Below, one piece after another: positions 1-10,914 of a stretch of 60,307 bases of DNA. The translations under genes were made by a program, and so were the position numbers. The stretch is taken from assembly GCF_010015585.1 (NCBI RefSeq), contig NW_022985087.1, positions 241,644 through 301,950 of the forward strand, in the 5' to 3' direction. The notes beneath the pieces were generated by a model, which was given only the letters and a program-made list of their open reading frames with translations, had not been told where the DNA came from and did not search any database. This stretch comes from Eremomyces bilateralis CBS 781.70 (Eukaryota; Ascomycota; Dothideomycetes; Eremomycetales; Eremomycetaceae). Each line of letters begins with the position of its first letter. Within the stretch, counting starts at the first letter, position 1.

Positions 1-707
1 GTAGATCTGGGGCAATTCCCGTTGATAGGTATTAGCTCTTCCCCGCAATGATTCTCGGGTAATTATCATAACCTAGGAAGCAGGAAGAGGGACAAAGAAA
101 AGATGGAGATGCCGGTAATCAACAGCAATTAGCATGCTGACATTTGACTCGATTAAGGCTAGAGAATGAAAATCCATTGCAAGATTCAGGCAGGATGACT
201 CGATGACATCGGAAATAAACCGGACAAAGTTCCAATCGTTGGGGAACGGATGGAAGTGAGATGCTTTAACCTACGAGTTAAACAAAAGTTATACAACGAC
301 GATGTGTACAAATTGGAGGTAGCTCAACCAGGTCTATATTCTCTCAACATTGTTTCGTTACACAGTGGCTATAGACAAATAGTAAAGCGGTATTTAACAA
401 CAATCACGATGAAGTTATCAATTGAGGTTGAATTGGGGTTTGAGGCGGAGATAATGGCACGGCCAACCATAACGACCATGATGCGTGTCCTCGTCACGCA
501 GTTCTCTCACATTTTGCAACCGCCAGGTGAACCTCACGAACATCTGTGATCTGAGTGCATCCTACCGTGAACAAAACAAGTTTCATTTCGTGTTCATACA
601 TAATCAGTACTGTTTTGAAAACCCCCACCACTACATTTATCCACCCATTTCATCGGTATACAATATCCAACGGGGTTATTGCCACCTATGAGTCCCTGGC
701 TGCATAT
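1..707. other. Gene-free left edge
   Basis: I see no coding region here. Open frames of up to about 100 codons exist but lack splice-consistent partners and recognisable sequence. The right end is the 3' flank of the cyclase gene. Confidence 0.5.
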
Positions 708-1922
708 TTAGAAGATGGCAATCGCATTTGGAGGGCTTGCGACCCCTCCAGGCGTGTTCAAAGGTGCGCTTGTGAGGAGGAATGACCAACGATTCTGTCG
801 TTGACACTCCTCGCTCAGCGCTTCAAGGTCCCACAATTCGCCGATCGGCTATCAAATGCGTTAGACCGCGCTCATAGTAGGATGAGGGTGCCTTACCATT
901 CCCCAGAGTGCCAATAGATGATCATGCAGCCCTAGAACGTTGGTCAGTCGAGGACGTGAACCATAATTGCGAACCTACGATTGGGAAATTTCGGCGGCCA
1001 TGCCTCGAATCCAATAGCATCTCCAGCCACTGCCGCGAAATGATTGTTCCAGAGCCATTCGATCGTCTCTGGGCAGCCCTCAACTCCAACGTACTCGTGG
1101 CCGTTGGAGACCTTTGCAGTTCTTGCTTCATCCGTTGCTTCTTCGTACCACTTGATCCACCCACTTCTCACAATGAGGATGTCTCCTTGGCGGAATTCGA
1201 TGTTTTGTTCTTTAGCGATTTGCTTCATGTCATCAAGCTTGATGCAATGGCGAGACATGGGATCATATTGGATGCCCTTCTTCTCTGCCCATGCACAGTA
1301 ATCGATCAAAACGCCGCGGCCAACAATGCCTCCCCTTTTGCTCCAGTCTATGTTTGTCAGCTTAGAACTTTCTTGCTTGCTTTTGAGTCCTTACAATCAA
1401 TTCCGAGATGGCTCGATTTGGGTATGTCGTCGTGATGGACACCGTTGTAATACCGTCCATTCTGAGAATACCCATAATGTCCTGAATCTAGTTAGCCTTT
1501 TCGATTTGGAGGAACTTATGAAACAAGCTTACGGAGACCATCCCATTGGCTTCCGGACTGGGTATTGATCGTTATCTCATCATCGTACGAATATTCCTCG
1601 ATCTTCTCCCTCCAATCCAGGATCTTATGCTGAAACTTCGTTCGACCGAATCCGGGGTTGAAAATTCGGTCCAGACTCCAATTCAAGACGACACTTCTAC
1701 CAGTCTTAATCTCCGACGATGCTTTTATAACCACTTCGGGGGTGAGTAAGTTGAAAGTCCCGACTTCGTCTTTCTCTCCGTCCTTGTCGAACAAGCCCCA
1801 CGCGGTTCCATGGCTACGTCGATGTCAGCATTGCCGAATGACATCTAGTTAACAGAGCTTGCATACGGCATCCCCTCAACTGGGGGCATATCCTTGTAAT
1901 CTGGTAGCTTCGGAATAGCCAT
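708..1922 (-). CDS. Cyclase-family (kynurenine formamidase-like) hydrolase
   Basis: Six exons (1922-1867, 1813-1533, 1481-1395, 1347-979, 931-897, 848-708) joined by five GT-AG introns of 47-53 nt give 322 residues. Recognisable blocks are HGTAWGLFDKDGEKDEVGTF near the N-terminus, GSQWDGLRH across the second intron, IVGRGVLIDY, a GDILIVRSGW block and LHDHLLALWGMPIGELWDLE near the C-terminus. These are typical of the fungal cyclase superfamily (metal-dependent hydrolases related to bacterial kynurenine formamidase). The true substrate of the fungal branch is not known to me. No signal peptide is seen, so it is probably cytosolic; the C-terminus AIF is not a peroxisomal signal. It is transcribed away from the ligase gene and shares a 584-bp promoter region with it. 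Every splice restores a conserved block, so the model is reliable although the specific reaction is not. Confidence 0.9.
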
Positions 1923-2506
1923 GATGATTGAAGCACTTCGAGGTATCTCTAACTTGAGAGGAGACTGCTCTCAAATCTAGTCAACACATACTATATCTAC
2001 TGATTTCCGTCTCACCCCTCTCGCCGTTTTATGTCGGTACGCGTTCTGAATGAAAGTGTGGGGTACCCTATCTTGATATTTCCGGTTCGGGTATAATGAC
2101 CCCTGGAACTGATATTCAGACCCCACCTTGCTCGGCTCTACCCCAGATACTCCGCATCTTGTACTTCTCATCGGATCAACACCACTGCTCGGTAATCGCA
2201 GGCCACATTCCGATTTCTACGTATGTTGTCATATTCTTTTCACCTGGGTAATAAATAGACGCCTTTCTGGCGGGGTTCCCCGGCAACGTCGGACCTACCT
2301 TCGGAGAGAGCAGGACTAAAGCTGAGGTGGATCATCACTTTTGAAGCTGCAGGCGACGGAAAGCTCTGCCATTTGTCGATAACTTCATATGTAGTTGAAG
2401 GTTTTTCGAAGTTACATTCCTCTTGCTTCTCGTTTCTCTAAGTCTACAACTCTCCAGGAAAAAGTCCCTTTAGTCTTTAGAACACCGACTTCCACCCTCT
2501 TCCACA
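1923..2506. promoter_or_regulatory. Divergent promoter, cyclase/ligase
   Basis: This non-coding stretch lies between the two start codons. It holds a CGG-N6-CCG inverted triplet at 2271-2282, the spacing bound by some Zn2Cys6 regulators, and a CT-rich leader (about 2410-2460) just before the ligase ATG. Assigning regulation is inference. Confidence 0.4.
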
Positions 2507-4342
2507 ATGCCTACCAAATCAGTCCATCCGGACCTCGTAATTAGCGAGTGCAATATACTCGACTGGCTTTTCCCAGATGAGGCGTCTATCTCTGAAACTC
2601 CGGTGTGGATAGATGCTTCAGACTCGTCCCATTCTCTATCTCCCAAGCAACTGGTCGGTTGGGTGAAGCGTTTTGGACTTGGCCTCCAACAAATGGGATT
2701 TACCACCGGCGACTCTGCTCTCATCTTCAGCTACAACCATATATTCATTCCTGTTGCGTACTTGAGCACCGTGTGTCTTGGAGTTGCGTTCTCCGGCGCA
2801 AGCCCCGCGTTCACAGTTGCAGGTACGTTAAACGATGATTAAATTCGAACCTAATTGACATCGGACAATAGAGCTTGCCCATCAGATACGAACCGTGAAT
2901 CCCAAGATTGTGTATGTGCATCCGACTTTAGCGAAGACAGCAATTGCTGCTATGAAAGAAGTTGGACTGCCATTGGATAGGCTATATCTTGCTTCTGATA
3001 CCCCCTGCGAAGAGACAGATGGTTTGAAAGATTGGCGGAGCATTCAAGCTAGCGAACAGGATGCTCGACATTGGAGATGGCCCGCTTTTACTAAGGAACA
3101 GTCGCGCAAGATAGTGGGGACGATCAATTTCTCGTCGGGGTATGCTCATCCTTCAGGGAGTCCACATTCCGGAACTAACATCTCCTAGTACAACGGGTCT
3201 ACCGAAGGGTGTTGCAGTATCGCATTTCAATCTGATAAGCAACGTCAGTCAGATCCAGTCGATCTATAACTACGCCAAGGACGAGACATGGCTGGGGTTT
3301 CTCCCTCTCTATCATGCGTGTAAGTTGTCGACATCCCTGCGAGACATGCACATGGACTGACTTTTGTCCAGATGGCCAATGCTATGCCGTTCTGATTGCT
3401 ACGAAAAATAACATACCCATCACCATCATGAAGCAATTCAACTTGGAGCAGTACCTCCGTCTCATTGAAGAGAAACGCCCCACCCGCCTTCAAGCCGTGC
3501 CACCCATCCTCGTCATGCTAGATAAGCGACCGGAAGTCGCTAAGTATGATCTCAGCAGTGTGAAAGAGATCCTCTGCGGCGCTGCTCCACTTTCTCGCGA
3601 ACTACACCATGCGATTGAGAACAAACTGAACGTTCGAGTCACTCAAGGTTGGGGGATGTCGGAAACGACGTGCGCGGGTACAGGTGTTCCTTATCACAAG
3701 GAGCCGATAACGGGAAGCGTCGGTCTCCTGCTGCCCAACACCGTAGTGAAGCTGGTCGATGATGCAGGAAAAGAAGTAAAGCTGGGTGAGAGGGGAGAGC
3801 TCCTCGTCCAAGGCCCTCAGGTAGCTTTGGGATATTGGGGCAATAAGAAGGCCACGGACGAAACGTTCGTCGATGGCTGGCTGACCACGGGCGATATTGC
3901 GATCATGAATGCGGAGGGCTACATCTGGATTGTGGACCGGATCAAAGAATTGATCAAGGTCAATGCCCTGCAAGTCAGCCCGGCGGAGTTGGAAGCGGTC
4001 CTGATCGAAAACCCGAATATTGACGATGCAGCAGTGGTTGGAATCACCCTGTAAGCCCAGTGCCCACTAACTGAATTCCCCGCTAATGAACTTAGAAACG
4101 ACGAGGAACGGCCGCGAGCGTACATCACACTTGCAGAGTCCGCGAGGGGCAAAATCACAGAAGCACAAGTCCAAGAGTGGATCAAATCCAAGGTTGCGAA
4201 ACACAAGTGGCTGGCAGGGGGAGTCGTACTCGTCCCCGAGATCCCCAAACTTGCGAGTGGGAAGATCCAGCGCAAAGTGATGCGACAATGGGCGAAGAGA
4301 GATGCCGAGATAATTGAAAGCAGAGCAAAGGCTAAACTATAG
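2507..4342 (+). CDS. 4-coumarate-CoA ligase-like AMP-forming acyl-CoA synthetase, PTS1
   Basis: Five exons (2507-2822, 2872-3139, 3189-3319, 3372-4050, 4096-4342), with introns of 45-52 nt, encode 546 residues, the usual 4CL length. The adenylate-forming core is complete: the P-loop SSGTTGLPKG (about residues 193-202, split by intron 2), GWGMSETTCAGTG, the GELLVQG box, the TTGD aspartate motif (about 410), the DRIKELIKV hinge, and ASGKIQRK with the catalytic lysine near 520. The family activates a carboxylic acid with ATP and then forms the CoA thioester; phenylpropanoid, fatty or other acids are possible substrates. The last three residues are AKL, a peroxisomal targeting signal type 1. It is divergent from the cyclase and convergent with the dehydrogenase (59 bp between stop codons). 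Confidence 0.93.
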
Positions 4343-4401
4343 AAGTTGCGATAGAAGCAGCATAGATTTTACAAGACGAGCTCACAAACTTCGGGGTACG
4401 G

Positions 4402-5408
4402 CTAGATTCTTGAGAACAGGGGCGCCTCACGTCCTCCCCTGAACAAATCCAACATCTCCTTGCTCATCCAAATCTCCCTCGATTTCGCCAGTCCGCGCTC
4501 CAAATCCACCATGCGATCCGCCTGCACGAAGATCCCGGCACCATTGCCTTGCCGGCCTTGCTTGATCAAGTGGCCGACAGCCAGGGCGATGCTCTCGGCT
4601 TTGTTGATCGGCACGCCGGCCTTGGAAAATCCTTGAGCCAGGACCTCCTCGGACCCGCCATCTTCACGGTTTTGGCGGAGAATTGGTGTGACGGTAATCG
4701 CTGGTGCCACCACTGAGATGGCAATGTTAAGCTTCGCGGTCTCCTGCTTCATCGCGCGCATCAACCCAACCACGCCGTGTTTGGCGGCGGAGTAGAGCGG
4801 TGCGCCGGCACTGGCGAGGTAGCCTGCTAGCGATGCCTGTTTTTTCATCAACTTTGAAATTGAAAATGGAGAATGTCGAGACTTACGGTGCAGATGATCG
4901 AGCCCCCTGACTTGCTCTTCCGCATGAAATGGACGGCGAGTTTAACCGTATCGCAGAAAGCGTCCATGTCAATATTCAGGACACGGCGATCGGGCTCGGC
5001 CAGCCTTCCATTGTTATCATACTTGTCCGTGAAAAATTGATCTTCATGCTCCGCAATCCCTGCATACTCAGTCAGCATAATTTCTCGAGATACGAAGAAA
5101 TGCAGCTACGGACCGGCATTGGCAAAGACTGCGTCGATTTGGCCGAACTTGGCATAACCTCCCTCAAATGCCGCTCGTTGCTGTACCCACGAAGTGATCT
5201 CGGTCTTGTGGAAGAATAGTCGCTCCGATGGAATCCCCAGATCGGAGGGTGGAGGGGTGCGGTCGATGATGATGAACCTATTGGTATTGGAGACGCTATC
5301 GAGCAACTTCACGGTTGCGAGTCCAATTCCGGAGCTACCGCCGGTCACAACCACGACCTTATTCTCGATGCCTCTCAAATCGGCTTCTGTGACCCTAAAA
5401 GTATCCAT
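4402..5408 (-). CDS. Short-chain dehydrogenase/reductase (classical SDR)
   Basis: Three exons (5408-5114, 5059-4887, 4836-4402), with introns of 54 and 50 nt, give 300 residues. The cofactor-binding TGGSSGIG is at residues 22-29, NAG sits at the first splice junction, and the active-site YSAAK lies near residue 170. An aspartate in the IIIDRT strand suggests NAD(H) preference by the usual SDR rule. It resembles 15-hydroxyprostaglandin-dehydrogenase-type SDRs. The C-terminus SRI is a minor PTS1 variant in some organisms, so peroxisomal location is possible but less sure than for the ligase it converges with. The first donor, GTCCGT, is weaker than the others, but the frame requires it. Confidence 0.92.
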
Positions 5409-6039
5409 TTCGCTAAAATGCCCTTTTGTTACTGCCGGCGATTACCGAGGATATCCACGCTCTTAAAAGGAAGACAAACTTGAAAGGTACGAAAGAGGAG
5501 ATCGAATAAATAATTGGAAGGCAAGTTAGACACTGGACTCTGGGATTATACATGGAAATATGGAAAAAGAAATCGAACATTTACGCCAGGTGCCTCTCAT
5601 CAGTCATCTTGTATCAACTATCAAGGCTCTCCGCGGTTAATTTCTTAGGGACCAACCGACGACTCCCCGCATGCGGGGGCGGGTGGGCCATACGGACGTA
5701 CAGTGTAGTGGAACGCTGCGCATGGTGGTAAGCCGTTCTATTAGGCATTTAGGCACGGCTGATATTTATAGCACTGTAGACCGTATTTCCGTTCTCGAAT
5801 GTCCATTGCTCTTGATACTAGAGACTAGATAGTCCCAAAAGTAGTTTATCAGTACGAATGGAAGCTCAGGTGAGGTTGGCTGGGAGAAAGTAGTGTGCCT
5901 CAGGCCATAAGGCACAACTACATATAGCACGTGACATCAACCCCCCTTGGAATCCTCTCTGGATTTGGTGAGCTGTCCTTGACGCGCTGATGGGATCACG
6001 AAGCAGCGCATCGTGTCTTCTTCTTCCACATCAACGAGG
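5409..6039. promoter_or_regulatory. Intergenic promoter region, SDR/p24
   Basis: No coding sequence is seen. The region contains a perfect 14-bp palindrome, CCCCGCATGCGGGG, at 5665-5678 and a CACGTG E-box at 5928-5933, about 107 bp before the p24 start codon. It probably carries both divergent promoters. Confidence 0.4.
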
Positions 6040-6863
6040 ATGGCGCGAGAAACATTTGGACGGCCTCGAATAGGCCAATTCCTATCCTACCTCCTCTTCG
6101 CCATACTAATTCTCCCTTCGCACGCCCTACATTTCTTCATCGACTCCGCCGGACCGAAATGTTTCTACGAGGAACTCCCGAAAGACACCATGGTAGTTGG
6201 TACGTATCAGGCCAATATATTTGGGATCATATACCTCGTAGATGCTAACGGTTGGTTGGGTAGGGGACTACAAAGCGGAGCGATTTAGTGAACAAACCGG
6301 CAAATACGAAATCGACAACCACATGAAAGTCTACATCTCAGTCGAGGAAGTGTTCGACAATGACCACCGCATCGTCAGCCAACACGGCGACGCGAAAGGC
6401 CGCTTCACATTCAGCGCAGCTGATTCCGGCGATCACCGATTATGTTTTGTCCCAACCCCGGCATCGATCGCGGGAAGCTGGCTCTCCGGCGGTCACCCGG
6501 ATAACAAGGGTATCAAGTTCACCTTGGACATGGTGATCGGCGAAACGAGTGCGATCGAGAGCAACGATAAGGGGAAGCTTCAGGATATTGTCACCCGAGT
6601 GAGGGATTTGAATGGGCGCCTGCAAGACATCCGGAGGGAACAGGTCTTCCAAAGAGTTGGTCCCCTGGAATTTGGAACCATTCTCGAGAACGAATATTAA
6701 CTTTCTGGCTTAGGAACGCGAATCCGAGTTCCGCGACCAGTCCGAATCGACCAACGCCAAGGTCGTAAAATGGACCCTCGTCCAGCTGGTGATTCTGGGC
6801 GTTACGTGTGCTTGGCAACTGTCGCATCTTCGATCATTTTTCATCAAACAAAAGCTCACGTGA
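6040..6863 (+). CDS. emp24/gp25L/p24 family ER-Golgi cargo receptor
   Basis: Exons 6040-6199, 6264-6655 and 6714-6863 encode 233 residues, normal for p24 proteins. The order is a signal peptide (hydrophobic [13 protein letters not shown]), a GOLD domain with the conserved cysteine pair (KCFYEE and RLCF), a coiled-coil stem ([15 protein letters not shown]), one membrane span ([17 protein letters not shown]) and a short cytosolic tail. The tail ends SFFIKQKLT, which combines a diphenylalanine COPII-type signal with KxKxx COPI-type retrieval lysines. p24 proteins form hetero-oligomers that select cargo, especially GPI-anchored proteins, for COPII vesicles. I chose the ATG at 6040; a frame extends 9 codons upstream only from a GTG. 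The second donor is GTTGGT, slightly unusual. Confidence 0.9.
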
Positions 6864-7996
6864 GGGGCCCTTCGCGGTCAGGATATGCATCGGCCCAAAT
6901 ACAGGAGCATGGGAGATGATTCGGGGTTGGCGAATGGTTATGACAGCTTTAGTTGGAACGAATCCAAGACACATGCGGGATGTTCGAACATTCTCTATTT
7001 GTGTGGAGGACTGGGTGGCAGGCGTAATCCCGATGAATTCTAAGTCTGTCTTTTGACTGCAAAAAGTCCTAGCAAATCCCACTCGTGTCATTCTCCATTA
7101 TCAACAGGCTATTACGAACAGCAGAAAGTCTGCAAGTCGAATACGCATTGCATATATTGAAGCTTGCGTGTATGGGATCGCCCGAGCGTCCCGACAGCGA
7201 AGTCTAAAGTGTTGTTGTTCCGTATTCCATGAACAGGTCCATTGTCATAGCCTTGATTAGGTATCATACCCGTTCTATGTTGTAAATCATTACATGTTTC
7301 ATGGTGTTCGGGTATAGTAGCTCGCGAAGCCTCGAAATTGCCAACCTGGGGAGAGCAGGTACAAACATTCGTACGTCACCCACCCCCATCATCCGAGTGA
7401 TCATCATCCATCAGTTCTGGAAAGTTGATTTGGAGATAACATAAGGATCGCATCACTGGTGGCTAGAGTCGAAGTGAAGGCTAGCATATGCGCCACATCC
7501 TGCAACCTGGCCGAAGTGAGGGTCTGGCTGGAATCAGGGGCCCCTAGTCGAAATGACGTCGTGTGGCTCAACATCGTCACTGTACATAGTGCAGTACTTG
7601 TAGTTACAGTGCTTGTAACTACAGTAATACTTGTTTCACGTAGACCTGACCACTCCTACCAGGTCGGCATAAGAAATGTACTAATACCCAGGCGCTATGA
7701 ATCCTGCAAGTTCCGCTACGGGACTGATATAGCAGATATACGATAAAGTATATCGTCATACGCAGGAACCATGCCTGCTTAGTGCTTCCATGTTCTCCAG
7801 ACCTGGATTTAGGAAGCGATCATCCTCGAGAATACCTAAGCAGAAAGGCGCTATGACGAGGTTCTGTATTGTCAACTGTCCAGTGTCGACATCTCCTCCA
7901 CCATCTCGCCCTAAACCAGTTTTCTGAAGCCATTCTTACCGTCCATCAGGTTCTTTCAGTGGATCAAAGTGCTCATCCTTACCCTTCCCCGCAACC
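6864..7996. other. Intergenic, two hairpin-forming repeats
   Basis: No credible gene. Two clear inverted repeats occur: 7599-7608 with 7614-7623 (10-bp stem, 5-nt loop) and 7735-7741 with 7748-7754 (7-bp stem, 6-nt loop). The last 200 bp are probably the promoter of the next gene. Confidence 0.4.
7599..7623. repeat. Perfect 10-bp inverted repeat
   Basis: TGTAGTTACA is followed five bases later by its exact reverse complement. The role is unknown. Confidence 0.6.
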
Positions 7997-9366
7997 ATGA
8001 TGTATGCCGGCGCTCCTTACGGGGCTCCGTCAGGCAATGATTTGGCCGTACAGACGGCCTTTGATGAGCATTGCAGTTCATACAATTCCGCCCTGTCCGA
8101 CCGATTGTCCGATCGAAGCTCGTCCATAAGTACGCGCAGTTTCCCCTCTGTTTGCAGTTTTCATTCATTCGATAGTCTACACAAATCAGAGACAACAAAT
8201 CCAACTTGCATATACCAACACCTCCACAGGCAATCACAAGCCCACACATCATCTCATATACCAACAAGTCCTACATCCACCGTCTACGAACACCGCTATT
8301 GTTCTCGCTGCGGCCATCCTCTTCCATTACCATTCCTAAGTTCCCATACTTCGACACACCGTCGGAGATATCAACACACACGACCCCCTGAGCACACTTC
8401 CCATCACAGACATTCCAGGCATCACCGGCACTCTGTTCCCCTTGCGCTCTCGTTCGACGACAACTCGCAGTCGGACCCCCACGATCCTCACATCCGCATT
8501 TACGACCCTAGCAGCGGACGTTCCTATCTTCGACCTCTTCCACGACATCAACTATCATCTGTCGACGAACAGCGAGCTCGTGAACAACTAGCCACCTTTC
8601 TCGACTCCGTGGATCCTCCTACCAGTCCGAACGATACTACATCCGAAGACGCAGAATCTCGACCAACAAGACCTCTGCGCTCAGCATCCACGCAAAGCAC
8701 CCTTCGCCCTACCAATCGACCCTCCGCCGCCGTTACTCAGTCACGAAGTGCTCCCGCCACCCTTATCGAAGGTCAAGTTCCAGAAGAAGAACCTGTCCCC
8801 CTTGAACTCCTCTCTCAAAACGCCGAGGTTCCCGTCGACGAAAACATCGAAGTTCAGCCTCAAACCCCAGAAACCAAGAAATCAAACATCATGCGTCGCT
8901 CCCACCGTACCGTCGCTCCCCGCACCACCGCCACCCGTCGCCCCACTCTTGGTGAGCGTCTCCGTGGCCGTCGCGCCCGCACCACCACGAGGCGTACTCA
9001 TGGACACTCCTTGACAGGGCGTCCCACGACCACTACACACACTACTACTAGTCACACCACCAAGCACCCCCATGGTCACGGTCATGCCGGCTATGGTGCT
9101 GGTGTAGCCCCGGTCCACGGTCACGGTCATGGCTATGGTGGTGCTGGTATGGCCCCGGTCCACCATCAGAGGAGAAAGGCGAGCTTTGGTGACAAAGTTA
9201 GCGGTGCTCTGATGAAGTTGCGGGGCTCTTTGACAAGAAGACCCGGCCTGAAGGTAAGTTGATTCGCGCTGCTCTTTTCTTCGAAAATGAGACTAATGTA
9301 AACCAGGCTGCTGGCACTCGTCGTATGCACGGAACGGATGGACGCCGTCATCGCCATGCCTATTAG
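7997..9366 (+). CDS. Uncharacterised basic, Ser/Thr/His-rich protein
   Basis: Two exons (7997-9253, 9307-9366) with a 53-nt intron encode 438 residues. I cannot name a family for the body. It is rich in Ser, Thr, His, Arg and Pro and probably disordered, with an isolated YCSRCG pair near residue 100. Near the C-terminus is a duplicated 15-residue His-Gly unit (from about 9073, repeat length 45 nt), the two copies ending GAGVAPV and GAGMAPV. The final block GDKVSGALMKLRGSLTRRPG, followed after the intron by a KAAGTRRMHGTDGR stretch, looks like the conserved tail of many small fungal proteins of unknown role. The intron joins exactly inside that tail, which supports the gene. ATG at 7997 or 8000 are equivalent choices. 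No signal peptide or membrane span is visible. Confidence 0.7.
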
Positions 9367-10040
9367 AGAGCAATGAGCGGAAGAATTGAATCACGGGTTT
9401 GGAGCTTTTGGAGCATGGAATAGAAGAATGACTTGCTGGCAAGGAGATCCGATTTGAGAGCCAGTTTCTTATGTTGATGGAACGTGTTACGATGATACCT
9501 CTTGACGAACCCTTGTACCATTAGCTGTATACTTAGCGAGAATCCTAATGATGATTCATGAATAACTCTGACTTGCACTCATTGAGCCATGGTAGTTCAG
9601 GACATCTTCTTACCGTGCTGAAAGGATGAATACAGCGCGTGAGAAAATAATGAATTCGTTAACATCAATATTTACCAAGCATCCTTCTGTTCTTAATAGC
9701 AGCTTAGACTAAGGTGGTGCTGTATACTCCATAGAATACACGTCGTTGGATATTTAGGAAAATGTAACAATCGTGATGAAAGGAGTGTTGGATAGCGGGA
9801 TGACGGGGATCAAGTGCACGTTCCACCAGCCGCGGATGTGACGCTCTTCAATCTCCGTCCCGCTTGACCTGGACATCGTCATTGCTTTAGGCTACAGAAT
9901 AATACTCCCTTTCGCTATCTGCTTCCAGATGAGAAACGTATCAGCCAATCTTTGAATCCAGCGAGAAACTACAGCGTTCAAACCATACCCAGCCCACCCT
10001 TACCCTATCCCGAAACCCCCTTCCCGGTCTCCGACACACC
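9367..10040. other. Intergenic, nothing recognised
   Basis: No coding signal or repeat is seen. The right part is CT-rich and is probably the promoter and leader of the syntaxin gene. Confidence 0.4.
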
Positions 10041-10914
10041 ATGTCCTTCGACGACTCCTCTCGCCTCGAGTCGCAGCCATCAGCATGGCGGCGCGAGGAC
10101 GACCCCCAATACACCGATGATCCGGAGTTCCGCACCTTCACCACCGAGCTGGGCGATAAGCTATTTAGCCTCACCAGCAACGTCTCGCGGTTGAGCCAAC
10201 AGGTCGCGCTGCTGGGCACGCGGCGGGAGACGGCGCGCGTGCGGGAACGGGTGCGAGATCTGATCGAGGAGACAGGGAACGGGTTCAAGGATATCGGCGA
10301 GGGCCTCAAGAAAGTATCGGCGTGGCCGGACTCTGGGGTATGTTGGGATCGCGATCCGACTGAGATGACCCGCTAACCCTCCGCAGCCATCGCAGAAGTT
10401 CACGCAAGGGAAACTGAACCGCGAGTTCCAAGCGTCGTTGACCGAGTTCCAAGCCCTCCAGCGCGCAGCGATCGACAAAGAGCGCGCCTCCGCTGCCGCC
10501 GCTCGTGCCGCGCTGGACGACCAACACCAGCAGGAGGCCGCGTCATCCGGCGGGCATGGGCTGCAGCAACAACACCAGCAGGAAGAGCAGCAGCACCTCG
10601 CCAACCAGGATGAGGTGGACTTCCAGGAGGGGCTCATCGTCGAGCGGGAGCGGGAGATCCGTAACATTGAGCAGAGCGTCACGGAGGTGCAGGAGCTGTT
10701 CCGCGACGTGGCGCACATGATCCACGAGCAGGGCGATCAGTTGGATATCATCTCCACGAACGTGGAGGGGGTACGGGATGATACGCGGGGGGCGCACGTG
10801 GAGCTACGGACGGCGCAGCGGCATCAAAGAAATGCGAGGAACAAGGCGTGCTGTTTGCTACTAATCCTGGCGGTTGTTCTGACCATTGTGATCTTGGCGG
10901 TTGTTTTAGCGTAG
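10041..10914 (+). CDS. PEP12: Endosomal/vacuolar Qa-SNARE (Pep12/Vam3-type syntaxin)
   Basis: Exons 10041-10337 and 10387-10914 (49-nt intron) encode 274 residues. The N-terminal part (about 30-140) fits a syntaxin helical domain, with FTTELGDKLFSLTSNVSRL and a GNGFKDIGEGLKKV stretch. The SNARE motif spans roughly residues 180-245, with IRNIEQSVTEVQELFRDVA and the zero-layer Gln in HEQGDQLDII. A C-terminal anchor follows (CCLLLILAVVLTIVILAVV), preceded by Cys residues that could be lipidated. Syntaxins of this class drive fusion at late endosome and vacuole. A Gln/Ala-rich stretch (about 150-180, several QQ runs) between the helical domain and the SNARE motif looks like a low-complexity insertion. 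Assignment to Pep12 rather than Vam3 is uncertain. Confidence 0.85.

Noticed and set aside
250-785. Three overlapping short open frames of 68-99 codons
   Set aside because: No recognisable sequence, no splice partners, and two begin in the flank of the cyclase gene.
908-1435. 175-codon frame on + across the cyclase gene
   Set aside because: Antisense shadow; the minus strand gives a complete spliced cyclase protein.
708-5408. A secondary-metabolite backbone cluster
   Set aside because: No polyketide synthase, NRPS, terpene synthase, P450 or transporter is present; only three tailoring-type enzymes.
10161-10718. 185-codon Cys/Ser-rich frame on - over the syntaxin
   Set aside because: Antisense of the Gln-rich linker; composition is an artefact of CAG-rich codons.
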